64,000 nucleotides of DNA from Alkalicoccobacillus porphyridii (GCF_007293315.1 NZ_VLXZ01000008.1:124001-188000), one strand, 5' to 3'. Positions 26,040 through 34,742 are shown, counted from the first letter of the stretch. The notes: a model not told the origin generated them from the letters alone. Translations and numbers: made by a program.

Positions 26040-26234
26040 ATGGAATTTGAAAAACTGCCACAAAATATTGGCAGCCCTGCAAGAAGAGCATTAAAAGCAA
26101 AGGGCTTTACTGAAGTTGGGCAATTAACAGAGATTACGGAGAAGGAACTTCTTGCCCTTCATGGCGTTGGACCAAAGGCTATTAGGATCTTAAAAGAGTA
26201 TCTTACTAAACAAGGACAATCCTTTGCGGAGTAG
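26040..26234 (+). CDS. Small helix-hairpin-helix protein
   Basis: A 64-aa protein consisting of one helix-hairpin-helix-type domain: GSPARRALKAKGFTEVGQL followed by LLALHGVGPKAIRILKEYL, in which the GVGPKA hairpin contacts DNA backbones in related proteins. Similar tiny HhH proteins are widespread in bacilli and of unknown role. The ribosome binding site GGGGAG is a little far (13 bases) from the ATG. It lies 24 bases after the VOC gene and may be cotranscribed with it. Confidence 0.7.
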   Translation: MEFEKLPQNIGSPARRALKAKGFTEVGQLTEITEKELLALHGVGPKAIRILKEYLTKQGQSFAE

Positions 26235-26317
26235 CCACGCCTAAAAAAATGAATGATCCATAAAATCACTGGATAGACTAAATGGAGGTGTTTAGTAAGA
26301 AGGAAAAGGGTGAGGCC

Positions 26318-27190
26318 ATGAGGACAACTAGGATTGCGTTTTTGTCTGTAGCTAGTAACACATTTGTTGTTGCCTTAAAAGTAGTTGTAGGGATCATAAC
26401 GGGTTCTGTAGCGGTTCTTTCTGAAGCCATTCATTCTTCTTTAGACTTAATGGCTTCCCTTATTGCCTTCTTTTCGGTACGTATTTCAAAAAGGCCAGCA
26501 GATGCCGTGCATCCATATGGTCATGGCAAGGTTGAAAATGTCTCGGGTACGATTGAGACGGTCTTAATTTTTGTTGCGGGGATTTGGATTATTTACGAAT
26601 GTATTCACAAAATCATTCATCCTGAGCCAATTCATTTACCTATTCTCGGTGTCATTGTCATGGTGGTAGGGGCGACGATTAATTTTGTTGTCTCAAAAAT
26701 AGTAAGAAAAGAAGCGGATCGGGTTCATTCCGTTGCGATGAAGTCCAATGCTCTACACCTGTTAACTGATGTATACACCTCGCTTGGGGTAGCTGTCAGT
26801 TTACTGCTTGTGACCATAACGGGCTGGTATATTCTTGATTCAATCATTGCGATGGTTCTTGCGATTTATATTATGTTTGAGGCGTTTAAGCTAATGAAGG
26901 AAACATTCCCACCACTCATTGACTCTCGTTTAACGGATAGTGAAGAAACGGCGGTTCTAAAAATTATTGAATCCTTTAAGGATGAATATTTGGAGGTCCA
27001 TCAATTCAGAACAAGACGCTCTGGCCCCCAGGAGCATATTGACTTTCACTTGGTCGTTCCCTCAGAGAAAAGTATGGGGGATGTTCATGACCTTTGTGAT
27101 CGGATGGAAGAAACAATTGAAAAAGAATTCCCTCATGCTGAGGTATTCATTCACCCAGAGCCCGAGCATGAGCGGGAAGATAAGAGCTAG
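26318..27190 (+). CDS. Cation diffusion facilitator (CDF) transporter
   Basis: A 290-aa CDF-family divalent metal exporter with about six membrane helices and a C-terminal cytoplasmic metal-sensing domain (DEYLEVHQFRTRRSG to HPEPEHE). The intramembrane metal site is suggested by SEAIHSSLD in helix 2 and ALHLLTDVYTS in helix 5, the paired HxxxD elements seen in Fe/Zn/Mn exporters. The ATG at 26318 is preferred over one 36 bases upstream because the protein then begins MRTTRIAFLSVASN as usual and a GGGTGAGG is near. Metal specificity is unknown. Confidence 0.85.
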   Translation: MRTTRIAFLSVASNTFVVALKVVVGIITGSVAVLSEAIHSSLDLMASLIAFFSVRISKRPADAVHPYGHGKVENVSGTIETVLIFVAGIWIIYECIHKIIHPEPIHLPILGVIVMVVGATINFVVSKIVRKEADRVHSVAMKSNALHLLTDVYTSLGVAVSLLLVTITGWYILDSIIAMVLAIYIMFEAFKLMKETFPPLIDSRLTDSEETAVLKIIESFKDEYLEVHQFRTRRSGPQEHIDFHLVVPSEKSMGDVHDLCDRMEETIEKEFPHAEVFIHPEPEHEREDKS

Positions 27191-27211
27191 TCATACATGT
27201 GACTAGTTTTT
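27187..27211 (+). terminator. Terminator overlapping CDF stop codon
   Basis: CTAGTCA (27187-27193) pairs with TGACTAG (27200-27206), followed by five T. The left arm includes the gene's TAG stop codon. Confidence 0.75.
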
Positions 27212-27312
27212 GTATTTTAAAGGGAAATCGTTCGAGAATGTTTCTCTTTAGATCTTAATGGGAACAGTACGAGTAGCAATAGAAGATTAGCCGCATATAA
27301 AGGGTGAATAGT

Positions 27313-27585
27313 ATGGATAATGGTAAAAAAATAATGTTATCGATTTTTTTCGCAATCGGTGGGGGAATTGTGACAGGTATTATTGGGACGGGTGTTCTCT
27401 TTATCATTGAGGCAATTTGGCCAGATGGTTTGTTATCAGGGTTATCCGTACCAACTACATTTCTTGTAACTGTTTTGCCAGGTATAGTAGCTGGAGTATA
27501 CTGGGCGTATTTTTATATAAAAAAGCAAAAGCATGAAACCAAGCATTTAGATGATCATGTTCCCAAAAATGAAGAAAAATTCTAA
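27313..27585 (+). CDS. Small two-helix membrane protein, unknown
   Basis: A 90-aa protein with two strongly hydrophobic, glycine-rich helices (about residues 8-32 and 48-72) and a charged C-terminal tail (KKQKHETKHLDDH). AAAGGGTG lies before the ATG at 27313. A terminator follows 9 bases after the stop. No family is recognised; it could be a small subunit or stress membrane protein. Confidence 0.6.
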   Translation: MDNGKKIMLSIFFAIGGGIVTGIIGTGVLFIIEAIWPDGLLSGLSVPTTFLVTVLPGIVAGVYWAYFYIKKQKHETKHLDDHVPKNEEKF

Positions 27586-27593
27586 TGTGTAAA

Positions 27594-27628
27594 AAGGCTC
27601 CTGCTGAAAATGGCAGGGTCTTTTTTTG
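27594..27628 (+). terminator. Intrinsic terminator
   Basis: GGCTCCTGC pairs with GCAGGGTC around a short A-rich loop, followed by seven T. Confidence 0.8.
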
Positions 27629-27709
27629 TGTCTGTAAAGAAACATCACATGCCTGTTTAAGCTTTGGTGGAAAAACGTTACAATAGGTTAAGTGCGTGGA
27701 GGTGCCAGA

Positions 27710-28225
27710 ATGAATATACAAATTAGAGAATTAAAATCGATAGATACTTATATAGATGCTCTGAGTAAGCTAATGCAGGATACGGTCAATGCAGGAGCAT
27801 CGATCGGTTTTTTGGCACCAATGGAGCAGGGTGAGGCAGAACTTTTTTGGCAGAAGCGCAACCCAAATGAATCGAGAATTATGCTAGGCGCTTTTCAAGG
27901 TAATCAACTGATTGGCACAGTGTATGTAGAGTTGGAACAAAAGCCTAACGGATCACATAGAGGGGAAATTTGTAAGCTGATGGTTCACCCAGATGCTCGC
28001 AGGCTGGGAGCCGCAAGGGCATTAATGCAGGAAATTGAGAAGAAAGCCATTGAACAGAAAAGAAGTTTACTTATTTTAGATACGCGCGAGGGTGATGCAG
28101 CCAATCGTTTATATAGAAGTCTTGGCTATCAATTTGCTGGTGCTATACCTAACTTTGCACGAAATGAAAAGGGAGTGCTGGAAACGACCAACCTCTACTA
28201 TAAGATTATCAATAATAGCATGTAG
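27710..28225 (+). CDS. GNAT-family N-acetyltransferase
   Basis: A 171-aa acetyltransferase. The acetyl-CoA motif is VHPDARRLGAARALMQEIEKKA near residue 93, and DAANRLYRSLGYQFAG is the C-terminal motif. The N-terminal part (DTVNAGASIGFLAP, residues 24-37) matches the GNAT group that includes tabtoxin-resistance-like enzymes. ATG 27710 follows GTGGAGGTG. It is a single gene flanked by terminators. Confidence 0.82.
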   Translation: MNIQIRELKSIDTYIDALSKLMQDTVNAGASIGFLAPMEQGEAELFWQKRNPNESRIMLGAFQGNQLIGTVYVELEQKPNGSHRGEICKLMVHPDARRLGAARALMQEIEKKAIEQKRSLLILDTREGDAANRLYRSLGYQFAGAIPNFARNEKGVLETTNLYYKIINNSM

Positions 28226-28257
28226 ACCAGAGCCGATTAGAGCCCTGGTTTTTTTTG
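28225..28257 (+). terminator. Intrinsic terminator
   Basis: ACCAG and CTGGT arms separated by about 14 bases and followed by eight T; starts at the last base of the acetyltransferase stop codon. Confidence 0.75.
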
Positions 28258-28310
28258 TGGAAGGATTTACGTAAGGGGTATGGAAAGTAATTGGTATGAG
28301 GGAGGAAGAC

Positions 28311-28697
28311 ATGAATAAAGAGTGTGTGTTTTGTCATCCAGAAATTGAACCAGATCAACAGATTATTTTAGAAAATGCTAGCTGTATCTTTCTACAGCTT
28401 CAATCGGCAACCAAGCAGGGCCTACCCTTACAGGGAGCGGGGGTCATTGTGCCAAAACAGCACAGAGAAACGATTTTTGATGTGTCAGAAAAGGAATGGC
28501 AGGATACATTTCAGCTGCTTAAAGAGGTCAAGGCATGGATTGATGCCAAGTATCAGCCCGATGGATACAATGTCGGCTGGAATTGTGGAAGCGTGGCTGG
28601 TCAGCATGTCCTTCATGCTCATCTGCACGTATTACCACGTTATCAATATGAACAAATGGCCGGAAAAGGTATACGTTATCTATTTAAAAATCAATAG
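28311..28697 (+). CDS. HIT-family nucleotide hydrolase
   Basis: A 128-aa histidine-triad protein. The catalytic triad motif is visible as HVLHAHLHVLPR near the C-terminus, and the N-terminal CVFCHPE with a downstream His resembles the zinc-binding start of HIT proteins. Such enzymes cleave dinucleoside polyphosphates or nucleoside phosphoramidates. GGGAGGAAG precedes the ATG at 28311. It begins a close rightward run with the nitrilase-like, acetyltransferase and Nudix-GNAT genes, which suggests a shared transcript. Confidence 0.85.
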   Translation: MNKECVFCHPEIEPDQQIILENASCIFLQLQSATKQGLPLQGAGVIVPKQHRETIFDVSEKEWQDTFQLLKEVKAWIDAKYQPDGYNVGWNCGSVAGQHVLHAHLHVLPRYQYEQMAGKGIRYLFKNQ

Positions 28698-28713
28698 GAG
28701 TTGAATCAGAACC

Positions 28714-29349
28714 ATGAAACTATTAATCATGCAGCCAAAGCTGGAGAAGACGATATTACAGTTAAAAGATGTAGTAAAACATCATGATGTAGATATGGTG
28801 ATTTTTCCAGAAGGATATCTAAATGAAAATCTTGAAGAAGCAAGGCAGCTAGCGAGAGAAACACATACGATCTTAGCAGGCGGCCACCGCAGAATGGACC
28901 ATCAGCCAAAGGATTATGCTCTGCTAATTGATGCAACTGGAGAGGTTCAGATTGATCGGCAGAAATATACGCCGATTACAGCTGTTACGATAAACAATGT
29001 AACCATGGGTCATATACTATGTGATGAACTGATTTTGCAAGGGTTAAAAACGGAATCAGAACAATCGATTGAATTAATTATTCATCCAATTGGCGTAGGG
29101 ATGTTTAGTCAAGCGCAATTTACAGAGTGGGTGGAGAAAGCAAGGCAGATCGCGACGGAGCATCAGGTGATGGTGATTGGTGTTAGTCATCGTGACGGGA
29201 TGTTTAAAGGGGCAAGTGAATCGATTCCTATCGCGTACGGCTTTCAATCAGATGGCAGTGAGCTGTTTATAGCAAACAATGATCCACGCTCAAGAATGAT
29301 TGATCTTACTACAAAAAAAGTTTCAATGATTGAAGAGGTTGCACCATGA
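28714..29349 (+). CDS. Nitrilase-superfamily (carbon-nitrogen hydrolase) protein
   Basis: A 211-aa protein with the Glu-Lys-Cys triad of the nitrilase fold: Glu33 in IFPEGYL, Lys84 in DRQKYTP and Cys103 in HILCDELI. It is shorter than most amidases of the family (about 260-300 aa), mainly through compact loops, and the Cys context differs from the usual ICYD. All three residues are present, so activity on an unknown amide is plausible. It lies 16 bases after the HIT gene and overlaps the next acetyltransferase as ATGA. Confidence 0.78.
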   Translation: MKLLIMQPKLEKTILQLKDVVKHHDVDMVIFPEGYLNENLEEARQLARETHTILAGGHRRMDHQPKDYALLIDATGEVQIDRQKYTPITAVTINNVTMGHILCDELILQGLKTESEQSIELIIHPIGVGMFSQAQFTEWVEKARQIATEHQVMVIGVSHRDGMFKGASESIPIAYGFQSDGSELFIANNDPRSRMIDLTTKKVSMIEEVAP

Positions 29350-29780
29350 TAAGACCTGCTGAATTGAAGGATGCGAAAGCATTAGCAGTGCTAACCACTC
29401 AGCTCGGGTATGAGGTTGACCCATACACAGTAGAGGAGCGCCTAACTAGAATCCTACCTACTACTACCAATGGTGTCTTTGTAAGCGAAGCAGAAGATCA
29501 AACCCTTTCTGGTTGGGCGCATGTATATGGGAAAACGCTGATTGAATTAGAGTATGCTGAAATAGGAGGTATCGTTGTAGACCATACATTTAGGAGATCC
29601 GGCATGGGGAAGAAATTAATGGACGCATGTGAGGAATGGGCAAAAGCAAATGGATATGATGAAATAAGGCTTCGATCAGGTGAGCAAAGAGCAGAGGCGC
29701 ACCAATTTTATCTTGGTATAGGGTATGAGCATTCAAGTAATCAAAAAGTATTTAAGAAAGCATTAAAAGAAGGTGAGTGA
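29346..29780 (+). CDS. GNAT-family N-acetyltransferase
   Basis: A 144-aa acetyltransferase with motif A GGIVVDHTFRRSGMGKKLMD near residues 75-94 and RAEAHQFYLGIGYEHSSNQK at the end, resembling aminoglycoside-type or small-amine acetyltransferases. Start and preceding stop overlap as ATGA, and the following gene begins 3 bases after its stop, so it is translationally coupled on both sides. Confidence 0.83.
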   Translation: MIRPAELKDAKALAVLTTQLGYEVDPYTVEERLTRILPTTTNGVFVSEAEDQTLSGWAHVYGKTLIELEYAEIGGIVVDHTFRRSGMGKKLMDACEEWAKANGYDEIRLRSGEQRAEAHQFYLGIGYEHSSNQKVFKKALKEGE

Positions 29781-29782
29781 GG

Positions 29783-30724
29783 ATGACAGCTGATCAAAAA
29801 TGGCGCGGTGCAGCTGCAATCTGTATAAACCAAATGGGTCAGCTCCTAATGGTACTACAGGGTAAACCCGATGAAGATAAAACATGGTCAGTTCCTTCTG
29901 GAGAAAAGCAGGGCGATGAGACATTTGCACAATGTTGTATCCGTGAGGTAAAAGAAGAGACAGGTTACAAGGTGCAGATTATGACAGAGCTTTTCTGTAA
30001 AGAGCGAGAGAATTATGAGGTTCGATACTTTTTGGCACAGGTTATTGGAGGTATGGCTCAAAGTCAGGACCCCGATGAACTTATCTATGATGTGCAATGG
30101 ACCTCTCTTCAAGACCTCTCCACCAAAAAATTAACTTATCCTGAAGATCAAGAGGTGCTTAACGCTTATCTGAACAGACCGTTGTTACAATCTAAACACT
30201 TATACCTGCGTGAATGCCTACAACAAGATTGGAAGAGCATCCATTCGTATGCGTGTGATCCTCAGGTGAGCAGATATCAATCCTGGGATCCACAGACGGA
30301 AGTAGAGAGCCAAGCATATGTCGCTCAAATCATTGCAGATGCAGCGGCACAATTGAGAAATAGGTATGCCCTTGCCATTATAGAAAATGAGACACATCAA
30401 TGCATTGGAGTGGGAGAACTCAGTATACGTGATCGAATGAATAGGGTCGGCGAGGTAGCGTACGTGGTTCACCCTGACTACTGGGGGAAGGGTTATGCTA
30501 CGGAAGCAGCAGAGCAGCTCATCATTTTCGGTTTCCTCCAACATAAGCTCCACCGCATTTATGCTACCTGTGACCATAAAGGCTCTGAGCGGGTAATGCA
30601 GAAGCTTGGTATGAAATAGGAGGGGCTGCTCCGCGAAACGATTTTGCTAGATGATGGCTGGAGAGATTCTTATGTTTATAGCGTGCTTGAACATGAGTTT
30701 AATCCGATGAATGGTGTGAGATAA
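29783..30724 (+). pseudogene. Nudix hydrolase-GNAT fusion interrupted by in-frame TAG
   Basis: The intact reading frame would encode about 313 residues with two domains. The first is a Nudix hydrolase with a complete Nudix box (G-x5-E in GEKQGDE, then REVKEETGY, about residues 40-63). The second is a RimJ/RimL-type GNAT domain with VAYVVHPDYWGKGYATEAA near residue 233. A TAG at 30617-30619 falls between KLGMK and EGLLRE, where family members normally have a Tyr (KLGMKYEG). The frame then continues 34 codons to TAA at 30722. Truncation would remove only the last strand and helix of the GNAT domain, so the Nudix part could remain active. The 3' end overlaps the convergent hydrolase gene by 26 bases. 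Confidence 0.78.
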
Positions 30725-31484
30725 GAAATGAGTGAATCACTTCTGTAACCTCTGTTGGGTTGTCAAGATTTGTTAGATGATCTGCATTGGAAATGGTTTT
30801 AAACTCTGACCCTTTAATTGCAGACTTTAATAAGCTTTGCTGTCTGGCGACCATTTTATCTTGGTCTCCATGAAGAATTAAGGTAGGGCAAGTGATGTGA
30901 TCTAATAGATGGGTACTCTCCATTTTTAAATTACCCGACCAATGTCTAAGAAAATCAGCCTTATTAATTTGACTAAAGCTCTCTCTGACATAGCTTTTGT
31001 TGGATGGATTGAATTTTGACAGTATAGACGCGGTCAGCTCTTTTGTCCAAGAATAGGGCAGGATTCGTAATGAAAGCTTACTAAAAGGTGCTCCGTATTT
31101 CTCAAACCAGTTAAAACGATTGGTGAAAGGTGTGCCGATAAGGATTAAGCCCTTAACTTTTTCTGGATAGTAGGCGGCTGTTTGGATGGAAATATGGCCG
31201 CCCATAGATAATCCACATAATACAGCATTCCTAATTTGTAGGTGGTTTAAGAGCGCATTCAGATCCTTACTAAAATCGCGAGGATTCACTTCACCTGGAG
31301 GCAACGTAGAGTGCCCATGGCCACGCACATCCCATGTTATCGTTTGATAGTTTTCGGCTAAAGCTTCTATCTGTGGATGCCATTGCTTGTGATTCATTGA
31401 ATGGCCGTGTGTAAACACTACAGCCGGACCAGATCCTGAGACTTCATAATAAATCTTAGCTCCGTTTACTTGAAGGTATGGCAT
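30699..31484 (-). CDS. Alpha/beta hydrolase
   Basis: A 261-aa alpha/beta-hydrolase fold enzyme. The nucleophile elbow is GLSMGG near residue 95, the oxyanion segment is FTHGHSMN near 28, and the late acid and His are in LHGDQDKMV and SNADHLTNL. The fold matches 3-oxoadipate-enol-lactonase-like esterases; the substrate is unknown. ATG 31484 follows TTGGAGGAAC. It overlaps the upstream hydrolase gene by 29 bases; the pair form a leftward operon opposed by a TetR gene. Confidence 0.84.
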   Translation of the reverse strand: MPYLQVNGAKIYYEVSGSGPAVVFTHGHSMNHKQWHPQIEALAENYQTITWDVRGHGHSTLPPGEVNPRDFSKDLNALLNHLQIRNAVLCGLSMGGHISIQTAAYYPEKVKGLILIGTPFTNRFNWFEKYGAPFSKLSLRILPYSWTKELTASILSKFNPSNKSYVRESFSQINKADFLRHWSGNLKMESTHLLDHITCPTLILHGDQDKMVARQQSLLKSAIKGSEFKTISNADHLTNLDNPTEVTEVIHSFLISHHSSD

Positions 31485-32352
31485 GCTGTTCCTCCAATGC
31501 AGGATGATTTTGAATAAAATCATGAATCATCCGTATTACTTTTTCAGGGTATTCCTTTTGAGGCCAGTGTCTAGCTTCGTCTAGTAGATGCAATTCAGAC
31601 TGCTGAATCAGATTATGAGCGGTTATCGCTTCTGCAACTGGAACGGTCCGTTCCTCCTTGCCATGTATGATGATCGTTGGAACGGTAATTTCATGCAATC
31701 GCTCTTTGAAATAGCTTCTGACACCCTGTGAGCCCAAATATTCACTTTGTTGAAAAGAGAAAAAGGCTTTGCCGAGATGGGGAGACTGAGCCAGCTCATA
31801 AATATCCTCAACTAGATCGTCAATGTGCTCGGTATGGTAGAAGAGTCCGGCTTTCACAATCATTCTAATAAAGGCTTTACTCTTTCTCATTAGGCGATAG
31901 CTTAATTTATTTAGTGGGGTATTTACATAAAAATGATAGGTTATGAAATGATGATTCCATTTTTTTGCGATTCCATTTGAACTAACAAGACCTAAGGCTG
32001 ATACGCGAGAAGGGTGAGTTAATGAAAAGCCTAACACAATTCCCCCACCTAACGATAATCCCATTAACATAGCCCTTTCAATCTCAAGTGCATCCATAAA
32101 ATCCTTTAAGAAATTCACGTAGAAATCATTAGAATAGGTGACATCTGGTTTATATTCACTGCCGCCATAGCCAGGGAGATCAACGGCGTAGACACGTGCG
32201 CTCTTTGACAGGGGGAGAAAAACCTCTTCCCAAGATAAAACAGCAGAATCCATTCCAGCGCCATGAACAAGCAATAGAATAGGTCCATCTGTACCCGCTG
32301 TGTAATATTGAGTCGCAAAGTCATTGATCATAATACTTTTTGGATTTTTCAC
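31456..32352 (-). CDS. Alpha/beta hydrolase
   Basis: A 298-aa alpha/beta hydrolase with LVHGAGMDSAVL (oxyanion region), nucleophile elbow MGLSLGGGIV near residue 107, Asp/Glu candidate in IHGKEERTV and catalytic His in DEARHWPQKE. It is a lipase/esterase or lactonase of unknown substrate. A GTG at 32352 is preferred because AGAGGTGAG lies just upstream; a GTG nine bases earlier falls within that ribosome binding site. It is divergent from the TetR gene and probably repressed by it. Confidence 0.82.
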   Translation of the reverse strand: MKNPKSIMINDFATQYYTAGTDGPILLLVHGAGMDSAVLSWEEVFLPLSKSARVYAVDLPGYGGSEYKPDVTYSNDFYVNFLKDFMDALEIERAMLMGLSLGGGIVLGFSLTHPSRVSALGLVSSNGIAKKWNHHFITYHFYVNTPLNKLSYRLMRKSKAFIRMIVKAGLFYHTEHIDDLVEDIYELAQSPHLGKAFFSFQQSEYLGSQGVRSYFKERLHEITVPTIIIHGKEERTVPVAEAITAHNLIQQSELHLLDEARHWPQKEYPEKVIRMIHDFIQNHPALEEQHAIPSSKRS

Positions 32353-32376
32353 TGCACTCACCTCTTATTTATTTTA

Positions 32377-32454
32377 AATTATGAAATATAATTATAAATA
32401 AAGTTCATAATTTAAAGATACAGGAATCGTTCTTCTTTTTCAATGAATTATGAA
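32377..32454. promoter_or_regulatory. Operator cluster for divergent TetR
   Basis: AAATTATGAA (32377-32386) and TTCATAATTT (32404-32413) form a perfect 10-bp inverted repeat, and a third AATTATGAA occurs at 32446-32454. All lie between the leftward hydrolase operon and the rightward TetR gene, so they are the likely binding sites of that regulator. Confidence 0.6.
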
Positions 32455-32511
32455 ATATTTTTATTGGATTAGTTCATTAATTTTTAGTATGCTTTGAATG
32501 AGGTGGACGAT

Positions 32512-33099
32512 TTGAACGGATTTGAGAAACGCAAAGAACGAAAAAAAGAAATTATTTGGCGCGCTGCACTACAGTTGTATATGCAGCATGGCATACGTAA
32601 AATCAGTGTGAAAGAAATTGCAGATCATGCGAACGTCTCGCAGGTTACTATTTACAATTATTTCGGAAGCAAGGATGAATTAAGCCGATACACAATAGAA
32701 GCTTATATGAATGAACAACTGCATGCATTTGAAGATCTTGTACATTCAGAGCGCTCATTTATGGAGAAGCTAGATTGGTTTTTCTCAAAAAAAGACGATG
32801 CATTTGATTCCATGAATCTTTCATTTCTTGATACGTTTGTCTCTAGTGACCCGGAAATGGCAGAGCTTCTAATAAGCTATGAACAAAAAATCACGCCCTT
32901 GATGGTGACCTTTATTGAGCAGGGACAGGCTGAGCATTATTTTAACAAAGAGCTTTCTATAGAAACACTTCTTTTTTACATTCACCTTTTTAGCAGCCAA
33001 GCGATGAAGCAGCTTGAGCAAATGCCGGACGGAGAAGCGAAAAGGCGAGTGTATAAGGAGCTGTTGGTAGTGTTTTTTGATGGCGTTAGAGGGAAGTAG
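32512..33099 (+). CDS. TetR-family regulator of the hydrolase pair
   Basis: A 195-aa one-component regulator with the HTH segment VKEIADHANVSQVTIYNYFG near residues 30-49 and a variable helical C-terminal domain. TTG 32512 is chosen because GAGGTGGA ends three bases before it; a TTG 18 bases upstream lies before that signal. It is divergent from the two alpha/beta hydrolases, with inverted repeats in between, and followed 28 bases on by an NTF2-like gene that may be cotranscribed. Confidence 0.82.
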   Translation: MNGFEKRKERKKEIIWRAALQLYMQHGIRKISVKEIADHANVSQVTIYNYFGSKDELSRYTIEAYMNEQLHAFEDLVHSERSFMEKLDWFFSKKDDAFDSMNLSFLDTFVSSDPEMAELLISYEQKITPLMVTFIEQGQAEHYFNKELSIETLLFYIHLFSSQAMKQLEQMPDGEAKRRVYKELLVVFFDGVRGK

Positions 33100-33127
33100 G
33101 CAAGGCAAGAAAAAAGGTGGTATTTAA

Positions 33128-33490
33128 ATGATAAATAAGGAAGACAAAGCACTCTTTAACATGATTCAAGAGCTTGAGAACAGTCATTTAAGACCAGATA
33201 TAAGAAAGTCCGTTGAGAAGCTAGGTGAATTATTAGCAGATGACTTTATTGAGATAGGCAGTTCAGGAAAGAAGTTCGGAAAAAACGAATGTTTAAAGGG
33301 GGGAGTGGCTTTAGATGAAATGACACTGCATGATTTTGAGATGCGACACTTATCTGAGCAGGCAGTCTTAACAACCTATCGCGTTCAAAATCATACAAAA
33401 AATCGTACAACATTACGAAGCTCCATTTGGCAAAAAATGAATGGGAGATGGCGGTTATATTTTCATCAAGGCACTTTGGTTAATCAATGA
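33128..33490 (+). CDS. NTF2-like/DUF4440 protein
   Basis: A 120-aa cone-shaped NTF2-like domain of the DUF4440/SnoaL type: LADDFIEIGSSGKKFGKNE in the middle and WQKMNGRWRLYFHQGTLV at the end are characteristic. Such proteins bind small ligands or act as steroid-isomerase-like enzymes; here the role is unknown. AAGGTGG precedes the ATG. It is downstream of the TetR gene. Confidence 0.78.
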   Translation: MINKEDKALFNMIQELENSHLRPDIRKSVEKLGELLADDFIEIGSSGKKFGKNECLKGGVALDEMTLHDFEMRHLSEQAVLTTYRVQNHTKNRTTLRSSIWQKMNGRWRLYFHQGTLVNQ

Positions 33491-33535
33491 GAGGTCTGAG
33501 CAGGAAAATTCTTTAATCAAATTTACCCCACGAGC

Positions 33536-33566
33536 TTGCCTTAGAGTTCACTTAAAGGTTTACACT
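33536..33566 (+). promoter_or_regulatory. MerR-type promoter with 19-bp spacer upstream of aldo/keto reductase
   Basis: -35 TTGCCT (33536-33541) and -10 TACACT (33561-33566) are 19 bases apart, the stretched spacing typical of MerR-activated promoters. CCTTAGAGTTCACTTAAAGG (33539-33558) is an imperfect palindrome (7 of 10 pairs) filling the spacer, and resembles aldehyde-responsive AdhR-type sites. No MerR gene is in the window. Confidence 0.6.
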
Positions 33567-33690
33567 AAATGTATCTCCATTCTCGTCGTTACAAGCGCAT
33601 AAAGATGGATGGCGAAATTTGTCTGGTTCCAGCAGAAAGAAGCTTCGTCTGTTTGTAGAACATTAAATAATAAATAGGAGGGCTTTAAAC

Positions 33691-34692
33691 ATGGACTACA
33701 TAAAATTCGGCAATACAGGCATGGATGTCTCACGCATATGCTTAGGGGCAATGGGTTTTGGTGATTCCGATAAGTGGATCCACAAGTGGGTCTTAAATGA
33801 GGAGAAGAGTCGACCTGTTATTAAGAAAGCTCTTGATTTAGGCATTAACTTCTTTGACACAGCCAACATTTATTCACTGGGAGAGAGCGAGAGAATTCTT
33901 GGTAAGGCTTTAAAAGACTATGCTCGTCGCGATGATGTGGTCCTTGCTACAAAAGTAAACTTTGGCATGCGACCAGAGTCTCCAAACAGTGGAGGGTTAT
34001 CGAGAAAAGAAATTATGACTGAGATTGATCAGAGCTTACAGCGCCTTGAGACAGATTATGTAGACCTATATATTATTCATCGTTGGGATTATAACACACC
34101 CATTGAAGTCACAATGGAAGCTCTGCATGATGTCGTGAAGGCAGGGAAAGTACGTTACATTGGCGCAAGTGCAATGTTCGCTTGGCAGTTCCAGAAAGCA
34201 CAGCATACAGCTCGATTAAACGGCTGGACCCCGTTTGTTTCCATGCAAAATCACTATAACTTAATCTACCGAGAAGAAGAAAGGGAAATGATGCCTTTTT
34301 GTAAGGAAGAAAACATCGCAGTCACTCCATACAGCCCTTTGGCTTCTGGTCGTTTAACACGTGATTGGCAGGATACCACTTACAGGTCTGAGACAGATAA
34401 TACACAAAAAGCCAAATACGATAGGATGATGGATGCCGACCGTGGTATCGTCGAACGAGTGACAGAGCTAGCGGAAAAATATAATGTGACTCGAGATAAA
34501 GTAGCATTAGCCTGGCTCCTACAAAAAGACCAAGTCGTATCCCCTATCATTGGCGCCCTAAAAGAATCACACCTAGAAAGTGCAGTCGCTTCACTTGAAG
34601 TGAAGTTAACTGAAGATGATGTGAGTTTCCTGGAAGAACTATATGTGCCACATCCAGTAGTAGGAGCATTAGAGGATCCAAAACATAACTAA
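33691..34692 (+). CDS. Aldo/keto reductase
   Basis: NADPH-dependent carbonyl reductase of 333 aa with a TIM-barrel fold. The catalytic tetrad is visible: Asp in FFDTANIYS (with Tyr five residues on), Lys in LATKVNFG and His in YIIHRWDYN. The C-terminal cofactor segment ends with SPIIGALKESHLESA. The family includes YhdN/IolS-like enzymes that detoxify aldehydes such as methylglyoxal. ATAGGAGGG precedes the ATG. It is monocistronic with its own MerR-type promoter and terminator. Confidence 0.9.
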   Translation: MDYIKFGNTGMDVSRICLGAMGFGDSDKWIHKWVLNEEKSRPVIKKALDLGINFFDTANIYSLGESERILGKALKDYARRDDVVLATKVNFGMRPESPNSGGLSRKEIMTEIDQSLQRLETDYVDLYIIHRWDYNTPIEVTMEALHDVVKAGKVRYIGASAMFAWQFQKAQHTARLNGWTPFVSMQNHYNLIYREEEREMMPFCKEENIAVTPYSPLASGRLTRDWQDTTYRSETDNTQKAKYDRMMDADRGIVERVTELAEKYNVTRDKVALAWLLQKDQVVSPIIGALKESHLESAVASLEVKLTEDDVSFLEELYVPHPVVGALEDPKHN

Positions 34693-34742
34693 GAAAAAAT
34701 TAGTTACTTAACAACTAAATAGGTTATCTATAGATACACATT

